DNA of 64,000 nt from an uncultured Dorea sp. (GTDB lineage: Bacteria > Bacillota > Clostridia > Lachnospirales > Lachnospiraceae), in the NCBI GenBank assembly GCA_934295165.1, contig CAKRAT010000001.1, forward strand, positions 31,921 to 95,920. Reading direction: 5' to 3'. Below the pieces are notes generated by a model. The model made no database searches. It was not told where the DNA came from and saw only the letters and a program-made list of their open reading frames with translations. The translations under genes were made by a program, and so were the position numbers. Position 1 is the stretch's first letter. Every line of letters begins with the position of its first letter. Below are positions 16,501 to 24,221 of the stretch, piece by piece.

Positions 16501-18774
16501 TTTTGCATACAGCGCAGGATCTACATCTTCCCATTCTACAGGAACAAGCTTAGAGTTGAAGTCTTCACCGAAGTCATATCCGTTATTACCCTTTACAGAC
16601 GGTGTCGAATCATCGAATGTAAGTCCGTCTGCTACAACCATCTTAGGCAGGATCGGAGCTGTTCCGGCTGCTGTAGCTGTCACATATGGCTCAATGGCTG
16701 TAATGCCATCTACCTGGATATCTTTGGACGCTGTTCTTACAACCTCTGCGCCATCTTCTTCATGGCTCATAGAAAGATTCAGTGTGAACTTTCCATTTCC
16801 TGTTGTATTGATCTTAACGGTCTTTTTATCTGCTGCGCCGTCGATCTCAGCTACGTCTTTGGCATTATCTCCCAGTGACCAGCTGTAAGTAATTCCATCC
16901 AGTCCTTCCGGAAGAGATGTTGCTGTATAAGTAGAAGACTGTCCTTTCTGGACTCTGTCTTTACCGTCAATCTGTCCGGCAACTAACTGATTCCAGTCTG
17001 AAGTTACTTCTTCACCGAATACTTCCCATTCTCCGATACCGATTCCCTGTGATCCTGATCCATGTCTGTCGATCAGCATACGCAGTTTTGTAGATTTTAC
17101 AGGTTCTTTGAATGTAACGGTGTTCCAGTAACGGTTGTTTCCATTCAGATAACTTCCAGGAGTATCGGATGCTGTGTCAGCACTACCATACTTCACGCCT
17201 ACAGAAGACACGTCTGCACCTGTCTCATCTGTCATTGCATCGATTGTTTCCCAGTCATTTTTCTCGTAATCATAATACTGAACTGTACAGCTCTTCGGGA
17301 ATGCTACACCTGCATTGCCATTGATATCTGCATAGTCTGACCAGTACATAACACGCATTCCGGTAAGTTCATATGGTGCATCCCATGTCAGTGTAACCGG
17401 TGTCGGATACGTATTGCTGTTCCATGTATTCCATGATGAAGATGCGCCTGTTGCCAGCTGTCCGTTGTTAACGTTTGTAACCGGCGTATTCTGTGCGTCT
17501 GCACTTGCTTTTGCTTTTGTTGCAATATTTGTTGAAGTTACTCCGCTTTCTTTCTTGCTTCCGTAAATCTCAACTTCACTTAATCCAAGTCCCGTTGCTC
17601 CGGAACCATTGCGGTCCATAACCAGACGGATCTTGCTTGTCGTTACAGGCTCTTTTAAGATCACGCCGTTCCAGTAACGGTTCTTTTCATTTGTGTACTC
17701 GGATGCATCTGTTCCTGCTTCCTCTTCTGTTCCGTATTTTACGCCTACAGATTTGGTATCTGTTCCAGATTCATCGATCAGATCTGTGATATCTTCCCAT
17801 CTCTTTGCGCGGGAATTGTATGCCTGAAGCGAGCAGTCCTTAGGGAATGCTACACCGCCGCCATCTGACCACCACATAACACGGAGACTGTTCACTTCAT
17901 AGCTGTCAGCACCCCAGTCAAAATCCAGTGTTGCAGGATATTCGTCACATCCATATGTGTTCCATGTCGTAGCCGGATCGTTTGTTCCAAGCTCGCCGTC
18001 TGTAACTGCCGCTTTTGCAGTTTCTTCATCCTGATATACATTCGTATAAGACGGAGTTACTGTTGCTTTTGATGCAACATTTTCCCCTTCTGTCATCGGC
18101 GGGATACCAAATACTTCCCACTCACTGATACCAACACCATTGGTTCCGGTACCATTTCTTTCGATGGACAGGGATAATTCATCTGTAACGATCGGCTCTG
18201 AGAATTTTACATAATTCCAATACTTGTTATTTCCGTTAATACCGTTGTTTGAACTGGTATCACGCTCTACTCCGACGTTGTCTGTTTCGTTACCCTTTTC
18301 ATCGATCATGCCCTGGATCTCATGGACATTGCCATCTGCATCTTTATAACTTACTTTACAGGTCTTTGGCCATGTAACATTGTTATCTGCATTGGCGGTT
18401 GCATTGTCTGCCCACCAGATAATACGCATTCCTGTAAGCGTATACTGGCTGTCCCAGGTAAGCTTTGTAGTAACCGGATAATTCGCATCGCTTCCACCCC
18501 AGCTGTTCCAGCTGGTAGATGCGTCAGCCGTTGCAAGCTTTCCGTCATTCATCGCTGCCGGATCAATACTATACCGGTTTGTATAGCTCGCACTTGCTTT
18601 TGCTCTTGTTGCAACATTCATTCCCAAATTCTCCTCCTGAGAACCTTCGTCCTCAGACTCTGTACTCTGTACAGCCGCTTCACCATTATCCGGTGCGGCC
18701 ATTACCAGATTCGCAGGAACCATCGTTGCAACCATTGCCATACTTAAAAGTATGGATGCAACTCTTCTTTTCAT
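13594..18774 (-). CDS. Secreted SLH-anchored GH127 beta-L-arabinofuranosidase-like enzyme, multidomain
   Basis: The 1726-residue surface protein starts at the ATG at 18774, which has AGGAGGG before it and opens a signal peptide (MKRRVASILLSMAMVATMVP). Three related discoidin/CBM32-like modules occupy about 50-230, 233-411 and 415-588. Ig-like modules follow, then the GH127 (DUF1680) domain from about 795. Its YCEIC motif near 1138 and CACCPPN near 1208 match the catalytic Glu and zinc-binding/nucleophilic Cys residues of HypBA1. A Big_3-like module (about 1458-1535) and three SLH repeats (1541-1726) end the protein. GH127 enzymes release beta-L-arabinofuranose from plant glycans; the exact substrate is not readable. 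SLH repeats should hold it on the wall. Its promoter and terminator make it monocistronic. Confidence 0.88.
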   Translation of the reverse strand: MKRRVASILLSMAMVATMVPANLVMAAPDNGEAAVQSTESEDEGSQEENLGMNVATRAKASASYTNRYSIDPAAMNDGKLATADASTSWNSWGGSDANYPVTTKLTWDSQYTLTGMRIIWWADNATANADNNVTWPKTCKVSYKDADGNVHEIQGMIDEKGNETDNVGVERDTSSNNGINGNNKYWNYVKFSEPIVTDELSLSIERNGTGTNGVGISEWEVFGIPPMTEGENVASKATVTPSYTNVYQDEETAKAAVTDGELGTNDPATTWNTYGCDEYPATLDFDWGADSYEVNSLRVMWWSDGGGVAFPKDCSLQAYNSRAKRWEDITDLIDESGTDTKSVGVKYGTEEEAGTDASEYTNEKNRYWNGVILKEPVTTSKIRLVMDRNGSGATGLGLSEVEIYGSKKESGVTSTNIATKAKASADAQNTPVTNVNNGQLATGASSSWNTWNSNTYPTPVTLTWDAPYELTGMRVMYWSDYADINGNAGVAFPKSCTVQYYDYEKNDWETIDAMTDETGADVSSVGVKYGSADTASDTPGSYLNGNNRYWNTVTFKEPVKSTKLRMLIDRHGSGSQGIGIGEWEVFGEEVTSDWNQLVAGQIDGKDRVQKGQSSTYTATSLPEGLDGITYSWSLGDNAKDVAEIDGAADKKTVKINTTGNGKFTLNLSMSHEEDGAEVVRTASKDIQVDGITAIEPYVTATAAGTAPILPKMVVADGLTFDDSTPSVKGNNGYDFGEDFNSKLVPVEWEDVDPALYAKDQTGKTFEVKGTVTSAGETYEAVAKITVNKPVVVAEANSTVTFENVQLTDNFWNPKQKVNAVNSLNKAIYQIEQPSGGEPNFENAIKRLNGEPYDAFQGYVFQDSDIYKSIEAISYTLSVINDDTDPEMVAQKEKLEEKLAYWISLIEQVQYPDGYINTHFALRSQTTAGGTNQGTHRWRAFANHEMYNAGHFFESVVAYTRYREGIGKPDYSLYVVGKRFADEIVSLFGPDGTRHEVPGHEEIELALVKFSKLVNEYEGEGTGQKYVDTAKTLIDRRGESASLRESGYKGGEYSQDQTPIVSETNGVGHAVRACYYYAGVTDVATLLPEGDESRDAYLNTMDNIWDSVANKKTYITGGIGVASHGEDFGGDYELPSNNSYCEICASIALANWNQRMNLIHEDAKYADVVEKTLYNAILVGTNLTGDKFYYSTRLETASGNARSDWFACACCPPNLMRTIAKLSEYMYTVHNDDLFVNLYIGSDGSVNVGGTKVELKQETEYPWNGAVKMTVSPEKEKEFAMKIRIPGWVNEQKDDTVEIKVNGEAIKAKANKGYVTVDRTWKKGDVVEINMPMEIRKTEANPNVTTNTGKIALERGPIVYSMEKAGNAQMNSDISNFKVSNLVISRDADLKAEYNKDLLNGVVEITGTVQYNDGGTTKDVEVQAIPYYAWNNRGDNGVEGQNNSSQMQIWTNTSGTQPEAKVTSIEVTAPEKTTYNKGEELDLTGMKVVAKYSDGTIKDVNADDCEVTGFDSEKAGKKVITVTYEGKSATFEVTVKKAEAKMAYEDVKEDAWYYDAVAYNFEHKLMTGLDDTHFGPDQKLARAQFALILYRMNGSPKVEGKSTFKDVADNDWYTNAVIWANKEGIVTGYTDSGLFGPGDDINREQMAVMMYRYAKYAKCDTDKTEKLDSFKDGAKVNKFAKEAMEWAVGNGIISGKDNGTTLDPQGNATRAECATIMMRFCETYNVK

Positions 18775-19015
18775 TTTTTTCCCTCCTCTTAGCAGGTAAT
18801 GTATTTCGTCAAAATCCACATTACCGGACCGGCTCCGTATTCCACTTTTTTCAGGTATTCTCTGTCTGTCTTGCTTAACAAATACCTGTTCTTCCAATCC
18901 CTCCTTCTTAGCGGCCCCAAACATCTCATATTTACGGAAACAGTCTTTTGTAAATGTGGGTCATGATTCGTCATTTTTACCAACATCACCTATCACATTT
19001 ACATAAAAAATGTAT
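18775..19015 (-). promoter_or_regulatory. Long 5' leader of GH127 gene with two hairpins
   Basis: About 240 bases separate the promoter from the GH127 ATG. Two 8-bp perfect hairpins can form in the transcript: CAGGTATT/AATACCTG (18852-18859 with 18881-18888) and GGTAATGT/ACATTACC (18795-18802 with 18818-18825). The second ends a few bases before the AGGAGGG ribosome site (18781-18790). An in-frame extension upstream of 18774 is open but lacks a better start, so this is treated as leader RNA. It fits no riboswitch class I know. Regulation at translation or by attenuation is possible but inferred. Confidence 0.45.
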
Positions 19016-19021
19016 GTTTTT

Positions 19022-19050
19022 ATTATATCTTATTTTGAGCCGTACCTCAA
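19022..19050 (-). promoter_or_regulatory. Promoter of GH127 gene
   Basis: On the minus strand, -35 TTGAGG (19045-19050), 17-base spacer, -10 TATAAT (19022-19027). A transcript from here has a leader of roughly 240 bases. Confidence 0.75.
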
Positions 19051-19053
19051 TTC

Positions 19054-19083
19054 AAAAAAAATCATATTTGTGTGATTTTTTTT
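19054..19083. repeat. AT-rich perfect inverted repeat upstream of GH127 promoter
   Basis: Eight A plus TCA (19054-19064) pairs with TGA plus eight T (19073-19083) across an 8-base spacer. It abuts the -35 region, so it may be an operator, an UP-like element or a backup terminator for the rhamnan operon that ends upstream. Confidence 0.5.
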
Positions 19084-19122
19084 GAACTTTTTATGTTTTT
19101 TTACGTTTTTGTCTGAAACTTC

Positions 19123-19155
19123 AAAAAAAGAAGCTGTCACAGCTGGCAGCTTCTT
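19123..19155 (-). terminator. Intrinsic terminator of rmlA-rgpF operon
   Basis: Stem AAGAAGCTG/CAGCTTCTT (19128-19136 with 19147-19155), followed on the minus strand by seven T (19123-19129). It lies about 20 bases after the RgpF-like stop. Confidence 0.88.
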
Positions 19156-19174
19156 TTCTCATTCCATTATTTTA

Positions 19175-21118
19175 CTAATTTTCTTTTATTTCGATGGAAC
19201 TCACATCCTGAATTCCTTTCATTTTCTTCCATTTTTTCTTCAGCTTTTTATATGCTTTTTCCGGCAGATACTGTTTTAAGTATGCCTTCATTCTGAATTT
19301 GAAGACTGCTTTGAAAGATCCGCGCAATGCGAACACCTGATTCACTCTTGCAACCATCTCATCATGATATGGTCCGATTCCATGGTTTACTACAACCTGA
19401 TTGTATCCTCTCAGATAATAGCGGAGATTGTTGTATTCAATTGCCGCAAATTTATCTGTCATTCCGATTGCCGGATAATATCCTGCTTCCTGTGCAACGA
19501 ACGGATAAATTCTCTCGATCGCATGTAACAGTGTTCCGTCAATCTTATTTGGCTCCGGCGGGAAGTCTTCATACTCCCAGCCCTTCGCATACAGCGGTTT
19601 CAAAGCAGCAGGTCTGAACCAGAACATCGTTCCAAGCGGTGCCACAGGCGGTGCCATTACATTCATCGGTACATGCAGTCCAAGATCTTTTGCCAGCTTT
19701 CTGGTTACGTCAAAGTTCGGTCCCCATTCAAATCCGATCGTAGTGAAAAATGTACTGTGATTCGGCTCCGGCGGAGACAAAATTCCAAGTCTCGGGTTGT
19801 TCACAAATGTATTGATCACATTCGCAACGTACATCTTGTTTGCCAGTGTGTTCTGGAAACACTTATACGCAAAGGATGCTCCTATGGTTCCCGGCTTCAC
19901 CTGTGCCGTCTTCTTGTCATGTGCAAAGCATGCGATATCATACTGCATGATCACATCTTTCACACCGACCAGAAGACTGCTGACATCACGTCCTCTGTTC
20001 TTTATCACTCTTACTTCCAGTTTATTACACGGAAGTTTTGCAAATACTTTCTCGATTGCCGCCTTCTTCTCTTCCGTATCCGTTGTCAGATAGATATCTG
20101 CACTTTCCGGCATAGAAGATACATAACGGTAAGACTCCTCCAGAAGATCTTCAAAATACAGATGCATCACCAGTGCGATCTTATTCTTCTTTGTCTGTTC
20201 TTCCAGTAATTCTTTGTTATACTGATTGGTCGGAAGTATATATGCAAGATTCAGATTTTTTACAATATCAGACTGATGATAATTTTTCAGGATCGTATCC
20301 CATATCATATCCACATCATAATCTGTCTCATAGCGCAGATAATCGAACAATTCGCTTGTCTGCTCTCCCGCCGTATTTCTCAGGAAGTCCTCTTCCATAT
20401 GGAAGAAACTTCTCTTTTTGAAAATCGGGCATCTGCGTTCTTCCAGCAGTTTCTTTGGACACATCATAAGTGGATAGCCGCTGTAATTACGAAGGTCATC
20501 CATCTCTACCGATACATCCCATTTATATCCCATATCGGCAAATGTTTTTGTAAAGATCGACTCATGCTTTCCGACTGCCTGTGCATAATCTTCGATCATC
20601 GGCATATTATTCCAGTAATTCTGGAATTCTTTGCTGGAAACCAGTGATCTTCTGCATGCGATCCAGTGTGACTGCACATGATCAGGAAGATATCCATACG
20701 GTGAATATCCAAACGGATCCCCTTTGATCTTAAAGTACTTGGTTAATCCCCAGAAGTCCAGATCCTTTGCATCCATCTTTTCAAATGTCTCAGCAAACGG
20801 ATATACCGGACCCATGATCGTATTGTTCAGCATGATGACTTCATCAAATTCTTCCAGCTTCTTCCATCCATAGGTTTCCAAAGCCGTCTTATAAGCCCAT
20901 ACGTCGAATCCCTTATTCTCTCTTACCAGAACTTTTCCATATTTCTCAAGTTCTCTTTTTCCTTCTTCTTTCAGTTTCCCGTTACATACAACAAATATTT
21001 CGGAAACATTTTTCTTCAGATCTTCTAAAAGATACGGAACATAGCTGTCCACGATTCCTCTTCTGTCATAGAAAAAGAAAATCGCAAGACGCTTTGCGTT
21101 CGAATTATCTATTAACAT
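19175..21118 (-). CDS. rgpF: RgpF-like rhamnan synthesis protein
   Basis: The 647-residue protein matches the rhamnan synthesis F family: LAIFFFYDRRGIVDSYVPYL near the N-terminus, ENKGFDVWAYKTALE, VIMLNNTIMGP, and in the second half IALVMHLYFEDLLEE, KNRGRDVSSLLVG, YDIACFAHDKKT and GTMFWFRPAALKPL. RgpF proteins extend polyrhamnose chains in streptococcal Rgp/Gac polysaccharides from dTDP-rhamnose at the inner membrane face. The lack of TM segments fits this. It follows Wzt by 20 bases and closes the operon that also makes RmlA and RmlC. The ribosome site AAAGGC is about seven bases from the ATG. Confidence 0.9.
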   Translation of the reverse strand: MLIDNSNAKRLAIFFFYDRRGIVDSYVPYLLEDLKKNVSEIFVVCNGKLKEEGKRELEKYGKVLVRENKGFDVWAYKTALETYGWKKLEEFDEVIMLNNTIMGPVYPFAETFEKMDAKDLDFWGLTKYFKIKGDPFGYSPYGYLPDHVQSHWIACRRSLVSSKEFQNYWNNMPMIEDYAQAVGKHESIFTKTFADMGYKWDVSVEMDDLRNYSGYPLMMCPKKLLEERRCPIFKKRSFFHMEEDFLRNTAGEQTSELFDYLRYETDYDVDMIWDTILKNYHQSDIVKNLNLAYILPTNQYNKELLEEQTKKNKIALVMHLYFEDLLEESYRYVSSMPESADIYLTTDTEEKKAAIEKVFAKLPCNKLEVRVIKNRGRDVSSLLVGVKDVIMQYDIACFAHDKKTAQVKPGTIGASFAYKCFQNTLANKMYVANVINTFVNNPRLGILSPPEPNHSTFFTTIGFEWGPNFDVTRKLAKDLGLHVPMNVMAPPVAPLGTMFWFRPAALKPLYAKGWEYEDFPPEPNKIDGTLLHAIERIYPFVAQEAGYYPAIGMTDKFAAIEYNNLRYYLRGYNQVVVNHGIGPYHDEMVARVNQVFALRGSFKAVFKFRMKAYLKQYLPEKAYKKLKKKWKKMKGIQDVSSIEIKEN

Positions 21119-21138
21119 ATTTTCAGCCTTTCTATTCT

Positions 21139-21864
21139 TTATTCAAACCTGTCACACACTTTTTCAACCTTGTCATCCATGATCATGTGACCATGATCAA
21201 GCAGTATTGCACGGTTGCAGACTTCTTTCACCTGATCCATACTGTGCGACACAAATAATAAAGTCGTTCCCTGCTCCAGCATTTCCTGAATTCTTCTGTG
21301 ACATTTTGCCTGGAACTGCCAGTCACCTACAGACAGGATTTCATCAACGATCAGAATGTCCGGTGTATAGATTGTCGCTACCGCAAATCCCAGACGTGCG
21401 AACATTCCCGAAGAAAAGTTCTTGATCGGCACATCCATAAAATCCTTCAGTTCCGAAAAGTCGATGATCTTCTGCATATTTTCTTCCAGCATCTCTTTCG
21501 GATATCCCAGGATCGCACCGTTCAGAAATACATTCTCTGTCGCGGTCAGATCCATATCGAATCCGGCTCCAAGCTCTATCATAGGAGCAACCGTTCCCTT
21601 TACCGCAACTGATCCTTTCGTAGGCTTTAACACACCCGCAATGGTTTTCAGCAGTGTACTTTTTCCGGAACCGTTACGTCCCACCAGTCCGACTGCTTCT
21701 CCTCTTCCTACATGAAAATCAATATTCTGCAGTGCCCAGAACTCATCATATGCGATCTGGCGTTTTATTTTTTTTACAACAAATTCTTTTAAACTATCAA
21801 CATTTTCCCGGTATAACCGAAACATAATCGACACATCATTTACATCAATTATCGAATTGTCCAT
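21139..21864 (-). CDS. Polysaccharide ABC transporter ATPase (Wzt/TagH-like)
   Basis: This ATP-binding subunit pairs with the permease gene just upstream to move lipid-linked polysaccharide across the membrane. It has Walker A GRNGSGKST, ABC signature NFSSGM, Walker B ILIVDE and switch-loop VSHS, plus the ELGAGFDMDLTATENV stretch typical of the polysaccharide-export branch. At 241 residues it lacks the C-terminal carbohydrate-binding domain of long Wzt proteins, so chain-end recognition is unlikely, as in the short RgpD/TagH-type ATPases. Of two nearby ATGs, that at 21864 is six bases after AGGAGG and is preferred over 21870. Confidence 0.92.
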   Translation of the reverse strand: MDNSIIDVNDVSIMFRLYRENVDSLKEFVVKKIKRQIAYDEFWALQNIDFHVGRGEAVGLVGRNGSGKSTLLKTIAGVLKPTKGSVAVKGTVAPMIELGAGFDMDLTATENVFLNGAILGYPKEMLEENMQKIIDFSELKDFMDVPIKNFSSGMFARLGFAVATIYTPDILIVDEILSVGDWQFQAKCHRRIQEMLEQGTTLLFVSHSMDQVKEVCNRAILLDHGHMIMDDKVEKVCDRFE

Positions 21865-21874
21865 TTTCATCCTC

Positions 21875-22657
21875 CTATACCTTCAAAATGAAAGTATCCT
21901 GTTGTTTGTAGAATATCCAGAGTCCAAGTCCGAGTGCCACCACACACGAAACAATACATTTCGCCTGCAGGATACCGCTCGGAACGACATTATATAAGAT
22001 AACATCTCTGAACATCTCAATGAAATTCGCCAGCGGGTTCAGTCTTACAAGATCAGCAACCCATTCTGGCAACATATCTACCGGGTAGAAAATAGGTGTC
22101 ATGTACATCCATGCTGTGATCAGTATTCCATACAAATGCTGCAGGTCACGGAATGTAACTACAAGCGCAGACAGCATCAGTCCCATTCCCAGCGAAAATA
22201 CGAACACATAGATAACCGGAATAAATACCAGCAATGCCGTCCAGCTGAGTTTTGTTCCTGTTGCAACAATAACGATCACCAGTGCGATAAACGATGTCAC
22301 AAGGTTAACAAAACACGAGCATACTTTCGATACCGGGAACAGATATTTCGGTACATACACCTTCTTTATCAATGATGCATTTCCAAGAACCGAACTCATC
22401 GCAACCGTACTTGCTTCATTATAAAAGTTAAAGATCACCTGTCCGCACATCAGATAAACCGGGAAATTCTCAATATTGGACCGAAATACATGGGAAAATA
22501 CGATGGACATGATGATCATCATTCCCAATGGATTCAGCACAGACCATAACATTCCCAGTACAGAACGACGGTACTTTGTCTTAACATCCCTGCGCACCAG
22601 CTCTTTTAACAAATTCTTATATGCAAGGAAATTATGTATATAAGTTACCACTAACAT
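21875..22657 (-). CDS. Polysaccharide ABC transporter permease (Wzm/TagG-like)
   Basis: A 260-residue ABC-2 permease with six predicted TM segments. It has the family hallmark RRDVKTKYRRSVLGMLWSVLNPL near the N-terminus and FRDLQHLYGILITAWMYMTPI with LVRLNPLANFIEMFRD near the C-terminus. It should form the channel with the ATPase encoded 10 bases downstream and flip the undecaprenyl-linked polymer outward. GGAGG is close to the ATG (three bases), so a GTG two codons later is an alternative start. RgpC/Wzm/TagG proteins cannot be told apart from sequence alone, but the RgpF neighbour favours a rhamnan exporter. Confidence 0.92.
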   Translation of the reverse strand: MLVVTYIHNFLAYKNLLKELVRRDVKTKYRRSVLGMLWSVLNPLGMMIIMSIVFSHVFRSNIENFPVYLMCGQVIFNFYNEASTVAMSSVLGNASLIKKVYVPKYLFPVSKVCSCFVNLVTSFIALVIVIVATGTKLSWTALLVFIPVIYVFVFSLGMGLMLSALVVTFRDLQHLYGILITAWMYMTPIFYPVDMLPEWVADLVRLNPLANFIEMFRDVILYNVVPSGILQAKCIVSCVVALGLGLWIFYKQQDTFILKV

Positions 22658-22674
22658 TTACCTCCAATATGGCA

Positions 22675-23223
22675 TTATTTCAGTGAACGAATGCCTTCCC
22701 ACTTCTGATCTTTTTCTGAAATTGTAAGTTCCATTCCTTCAGGGATTGGCCATTCAACGCCGATCTCCGGATCGTTCCATGCCAGACCGCCTTCATCATT
22801 CGGATGATAAAAGTCTGTACATTTGTATGCGAACTCAGCGGAATCAGACAATACCAGGAATCCGTGTGCAAAGTTCTTTGGAATAAAGAACTGTTTTTTA
22901 TTTTCTGCTGACAGAAGCACACCGAACCATTTTCCATATGTCTTAGAACCTTTTCTTAAGTCTACTGCCACGTCGAACACTTCTCCGCTTACAACTCTTA
23001 CCAGCTTGTCCTGTGGATAGTTAATCTGGAAATGCAGTCCTCTCAGAACACCCTTCTTAGAACTTGACTGGTTATCCTGTACAAATTCCATGTCAATTCC
23101 GGCTTCTTTATAATCATTGTAATTATAAGTTTCCATAAAATAACCGCGTTCGTCTCCGAAAACAGTTGGTGTAATAATCTTTAATCCTTCAATATCACAT
23201 GTCTCTACTTTAATTTTTCCCAT
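22675..23223 (-). CDS. rfbC: dTDP-4-dehydrorhamnose 3,5-epimerase
   Basis: RmlC converts dTDP-4-keto-6-deoxyglucose to dTDP-4-keto-L-rhamnose, the third step of dTDP-L-rhamnose synthesis. The 182-residue length is normal. The cupin core shows TPTVFGDERGYFMETYN, QDNQSSSKKGVLRGLHFQ (containing the catalytic His), GKWFGVLLS and FAHGFLVLSD. It is cytoplasmic and lies 30 bases after rmlA and 17 bases before the exporter permease. Its RmlB and RmlD partners lie in another operon of this window. Confidence 0.95.
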   Translation of the reverse strand: MGKIKVETCDIEGLKIITPTVFGDERGYFMETYNYNDYKEAGIDMEFVQDNQSSSKKGVLRGLHFQINYPQDKLVRVVSGEVFDVAVDLRKGSKTYGKWFGVLLSAENKKQFFIPKNFAHGFLVLSDSAEFAYKCTDFYHPNDEGGLAWNDPEIGVEWPIPEGMELTISEKDQKWEGIRSLK

Positions 23224-23253
23224 TTTTACCGCTCCTTATTCTCTGCGTAAATT

Positions 23254-24123
23254 CTACAGTCCTTCTGCTACTTCTACTAAATATTTACCGTAATTCGTCT
23301 TTAATAAAGGCTGTGCAAGCTTTAACAGCTGCTCTTTTGAGATAAATCCTTTTTTATATGCGATCTCTTCGATGCAGGAAATGTAAAGTCCCTGACGTTT
23401 CTGGAAAGCTGCCACGAAGTCAGCTGCATCCAGCAGTGCATCATGGTTTCCTGTATCCAGCCATGCAAAACCACGTCCCATTGTCTCTACATGAAGATCT
23501 CCACGCTCCAGATATGCATTGTTAACGCTTGTGATTTCAATCTCTCCTCTTGCAGATGGTTTTACATTCTTGGCAATCTCTACAACATCATTGTCATAGA
23601 AGTATAATCCAGGTACCGCATAGTTTGACTTCGGATGTTCCGGTTTTTCTTCAATAGATACAGCTTTTCCGTTTTCATCAAACTCAACTACACCGTATTC
23701 TCTTGGATCTCTTACATAATATCCGAAAATTGTTGCTCCCTTTTCTCTTAAAGCTACATTCTGCAGCATTCTTGAGAAGCTCTGTCCATAGAAAATATTG
23801 TCACCTAAAACCAGGGCAACATTGTCATCACCAATGAACTCTTCTCCGATGATAAATGCATCTGCAAGTCCTCTCGGTGACTCCTGTACCGCATAAGACA
23901 TATTCAGTCCCAGATCTTCTCCTGTACCAAACAGCTCCTGGAATACCGGAAGATCTCTCGGTGTCGAGATGATCAGGATATCTCTGATCCCTGCCAGCAT
24001 CAGAGTAGACAGTGGATAATAAATCATCGGTTTATCATATACCGGCATGATCTGCTTTGATACTGCCTTTGTTAACGGATACAATCTGGTTCCCGAACCA
24101 CCTGCTAAAATAATACCTTTCAT
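23254..24123 (-). CDS. rfbA: Glucose-1-phosphate thymidylyltransferase
   Basis: RmlA makes dTDP-glucose from glucose-1-phosphate and dTTP, the first and feedback-controlled step of dTDP-L-rhamnose synthesis. The N-terminus has the nucleotidyltransferase signature [40 protein letters not shown] and [13 protein letters not shown] follow. The 289-residue length is normal. The frame is open up to 24171, but AGGAGG eight bases before the ATG at 24123 and the family N-terminus (MKGIILAGG) fix the start. It heads the operon rmlA-rmlC-wzm-wzt-rgpF under the promoter at 24182-24210. Confidence 0.96.
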   Translation of the reverse strand: MKGIILAGGSGTRLYPLTKAVSKQIMPVYDKPMIYYPLSTLMLAGIRDILIISTPRDLPVFQELFGTGEDLGLNMSYAVQESPRGLADAFIIGEEFIGDDNVALVLGDNIFYGQSFSRMLQNVALREKGATIFGYYVRDPREYGVVEFDENGKAVSIEEKPEHPKSNYAVPGLYFYDNDVVEIAKNVKPSARGEIEITSVNNAYLERGDLHVETMGRGFAWLDTGNHDALLDAADFVAAFQKRQGLYISCIEEIAYKKGFISKEQLLKLAQPLLKTNYGKYLVEVAEGL

Positions 24124-24181
24124 TAATATTACCTCCTGTTTTATACATATTATTAATCTACTTTTTCTCAATATCCGATTT

Positions 24182-24210
24182 ATTGTAACACATATTTAAC
24201 ATTTCATCAA
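24182..24210 (-). promoter_or_regulatory. Promoter of rmlA-rgpF operon (shared element, copy 2)
   Basis: Minus strand -35 TTGATG (24205-24210), 17-base spacer, -10 TACAAT (24182-24187) with TG one base upstream. Over 39 bases it matches the promoter at 13437-13465 in 32 positions, including most of the spacer, which core promoters alone do not require. Confidence 0.7.
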
Positions 24211-24221
24211 TGCATATTCTC

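Noticed and set aside
18775-18924. 50-codon N-terminal extension of the GH127 protein
   Set aside because: It would bury the signal peptide; AGGAGGG directly precedes the ATG at 18774.
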